From: Verrucomicrobiota bacterium
GTDB taxonomy: Bacteria; Verrucomicrobiota; Verrucomicrobiia; Chthoniobacterales; JAFAMB01
Assembly (NCBI GenBank): GCA_019242435.1
Contig: JAFAVN010000422.1
Location: forward strand, 1 to 15,206
Reading direction: 5' to 3'
Length of the DNA: 15,206 nucleotides
Part shown: piece after piece, positions 13,607 to 15,206 of the stretch
Position numbering within the stretch: the stretch's first letter is position 1
Layout of the letters: every line of letters starts with the position of its first letter
The notes under the pieces: model-generated
What the model saw: the letters and a program-made list of their open reading frames with translations, nothing else
Database searches by the model: none
What the model was told of the DNA's origin: nothing
Made by a program: the position numbers and the translations under genes

Positions 13607-15148
13607 AAAGCTTCCAGTCTTCTTTCGCACCTGCTGTTGGTTGTTTTGTTGGCGATCCCGTCGGTTTATTTCTTTTCTACGGTCTCGCCGCTTTGGCGGG
13701 ATAGCGACGCGTTTTATCAGGTCGCGACTAAGTTCGAATTCCTGACTGTATTACATTGGCCGCCGCTTTATTGTTTTGCCGCAAGGATTCCATTCTTATT
13801 GGCCTCTCTCATTGACGGTTCGCTTTGGCGGAATGGATTCTCGTTTAATCGGCCAACCATCACCGATCTCGGGCTTTATTTTCTCATTATTTTTCAGCAT
13901 CTGTTCTTAATTTCGTCGCTGTTTGCCGTGTGCATCGGCTTAGCGAAAAGCTGGGCGATTCGTTTTATCGTCGCAGCCTGGTTTATGATTTGTCTTCCGT
14001 TTTATGCTTTTGCGCATTGTGTTGGTTCAGAAGCAATCACGCCACCCTTGTTGTTGCTGACCTCGCTTGCCGGGATTCAGTATCTCCGGACGGCTTGCCG
14101 CCAAAGATTGTCACTCTTCTTTGTTCTGGCCGTTCTCTGCATTTTAGATCGCCATGCCAATGGTGTGATCGCCGGGCTAGTGCCGTTGGCAATCGCACTC
14201 ACTATTGGCGGGCTCACGCTCCGGCCTTTTATCCGAAATCAAATGCCGGGTTCCTGGCTAGGAACAAACGGGCGCCGTTTGCTGGTAACGACTGGAGTCG
14301 CCATTGCTGCGTTAGTAGCAGCTAACTCTGTGGTTTGGATCGTTTGTCGATTCAATAAGATCCCGTATCGATCGCGGGCAGGATACGCCTTTGTCTGGCG
14401 ATTGAATTTCTTTAAGGATCTGCCACGGAAACGGCAAACCATTATTATCGATCAGGCCGAAAGTGATTTGCATGACCCGGCTCTCACGGCCGGGCTGGAA
14501 AAGCTGAAGGAGATGTCCGGTAAAGGCTTGTTCGCTCCTGATGATATCTGCGATGCTGTCATGACCGCATTGATAAGGCAAGGTTATAAAGGGCAGCCGT
14601 TACATGTGACTTCGGATCAAAAGTTGAACCAGCTTCTAGTCTATTTTCTACACAGACCACCGCCGGAATTCGTCCAGACAGTGGTTAACGACGTCGTCAG
14701 CGGAATGAACCTCGATCCGAACGTACTCGTGAAAGATCCGTTCAGATGCACCGACTGGTTAATTCAACACCGGACCGAACCTAGCTTCGAGGCCTTAAGC
14801 GGTTTACGGACGTTGGCGGGCGATCCGGATCCTCTCGAAAAATATGCCGCTGAGTTTCGTTTTTGGTCATTTGTGCCATTTTGGTGGTTAACGGGGCTGG
14901 TGGTGGCTGGTTCTTTATTCTTGGGATTTGCGGGAAGAGATCCTGATGACCTTTGTTCCGCCGGTTATGCGATGGCATGCGCGATCATCGCCATGATTGC
15001 TCCGATTGTTAGTTCCATCGTGGTGGAGTTGTTGCCGCGCTTGATGTTGCCGACGCTGGCGCTGCTATTCTTTGGCGTGGCAGTATTATTGGCGCGATTT
15101 GATCGGAGCAAAGCCGGGCTCGTCTCGAACTTGCCGGATACCGGATAG
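13577..15148 (+). CDS. Multipass membrane protein, GT-C-like candidate glycosyltransferase (paralogue of the gene at 1334)
   Basis: A 523-residue membrane protein with about ten hydrophobic segments. Shared with the 1334-2953 protein, in the same order: SPLWRDSDAF (37-46, acidic D42-x-D44) against PFWKDIDAT; VLHWPPLYCFAARIPF (58-73) against ILHFPPVYCFLARVPF; YAFAHCVGSEAIT (143-155) against YTFAHTCGSEAMT; and LDRHANGV against GSRHINLV. Both end with an LPR-containing helix. The acidic pair in the first outer loop and the WPPLY motif suggest a GT-C fold acting outside the cytoplasm with a lipid-linked sugar. There is no in-frame ATG near the beginning: TTG 13577, GTG 13592 and TTG 13604 are all candidates and all fall in repeat DNA, so the first ten residues are uncertain. 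It may instead be read through from upstream genes. Confidence 0.75.
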   Translation: MSSICVGLRLKASSLLSHLLLVVLLAIPSVYFFSTVSPLWRDSDAFYQVATKFEFLTVLHWPPLYCFAARIPFLLASLIDGSLWRNGFSFNRPTITDLGLYFLIIFQHLFLISSLFAVCIGLAKSWAIRFIVAAWFMICLPFYAFAHCVGSEAITPPLLLLTSLAGIQYLRTACRQRLSLFFVLAVLCILDRHANGVIAGLVPLAIALTIGGLTLRPFIRNQMPGSWLGTNGRRLLVTTGVAIAALVAANSVVWIVCRFNKIPYRSRAGYAFVWRLNFFKDLPRKRQTIIIDQAESDLHDPALTAGLEKLKEMSGKGLFAPDDICDAVMTALIRQGYKGQPLHVTSDQKLNQLLVYFLHRPPPEFVQTVVNDVVSGMNLDPNVLVKDPFRCTDWLIQHRTEPSFEALSGLRTLAGDPDPLEKYAAEFRFWSFVPFWWLTGLVVAGSLFLGFAGRDPDDLCSAGYAMACAIIAMIAPIVSSIVVELLPRLMLPTLALLFFGVAVLLARFDRSKAGLVSNLPDTG

Positions 15149-15206
15149 CAGAGATTAACGATTAACGGGCAGGCGCTATTCCAGGCGAGTCGGGCGCTGA
15201 GGTAAT
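15149..15206. other. Downstream flank at the window edge
   Basis: The remaining 58 nt contain a short tandem (gattaacgattaacg, 15155-15169) and no gene start that can be supported. Confidence 0.3.

Overview
The window is a chromosomal segment with intact core-metabolism genes and membrane/envelope glycosylation genes. I see no rRNA, tRNA, CRISPR array, phage gene or transposase gene. My best guess at the host is a soil-type Verrucomicrobiota bacterium (Spartobacteria/Chthoniobacterales-like). The guess rests on moderate GC, starts that mostly lack a clear Shine-Dalgarno sequence, and intergenic DNA built from modular repeats of the type 'ccacggatgaacrcggat' and 'aataatagccgcaaaggaacg', which I recall as common in that phylum and some others. 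It was not tested by search.

Layout. (1) 1-1034, minus: 3'-truncated GT2 polyprenyl-phosphate sugar synthase-like enzyme. (2) 1051-1348: composite palindromic intergenic repeat that runs into the end of the next gene. (3) 1334-2953, minus: multipass membrane protein with GT-C-like hallmarks. (4) 3065-6704, minus: TCA operon reading sucC, VOC-fold gene, sucD, citrate synthase, with a candidate sigma-70-like promoter at 6745-6773. (5) 7014-7418, plus: small GGQ release-factor-like rescue protein, convergent with riboflavin synthase (7584-8198, minus). A palindromic repeat lies between them. (6) 8213-8338: an array of degenerate 7-bp units that inverts orientation midway, between the divergent ribE and trxB. 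(7) 8367-9308, plus: thioredoxin reductase. (8) 9369-9666: a 298-bp non-coding element with 34-bp terminal inverted repeats (MITE-like) and nested internal inverted repeats. (9) 9751-15148, plus: GT4 glycosyltransferase, GtrII-like membrane glucosyltransferase, GNAT-like acyltransferase, and a second GT-C-like membrane protein that is a clear paralogue of the one at 1334-2953.

How the genes fit together. The four-gene minus-strand operon encodes succinyl-CoA synthetase (both subunits) and citrate synthase. The glycosylation genes flank the core genes on both sides. A GT2 enzyme of this type charges undecaprenyl phosphate with a sugar, which GT-C and GtrII enzymes then use on the periplasmic face, so the flanks could form a dispersed surface-glycan modification set; this is inference. 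The most unusual DNA is non-coding: the MITE-like element with mutually exclusive folds, the heptad array, and the modular palindromic repeats that supply stop codons and possible start codons to adjacent genes.
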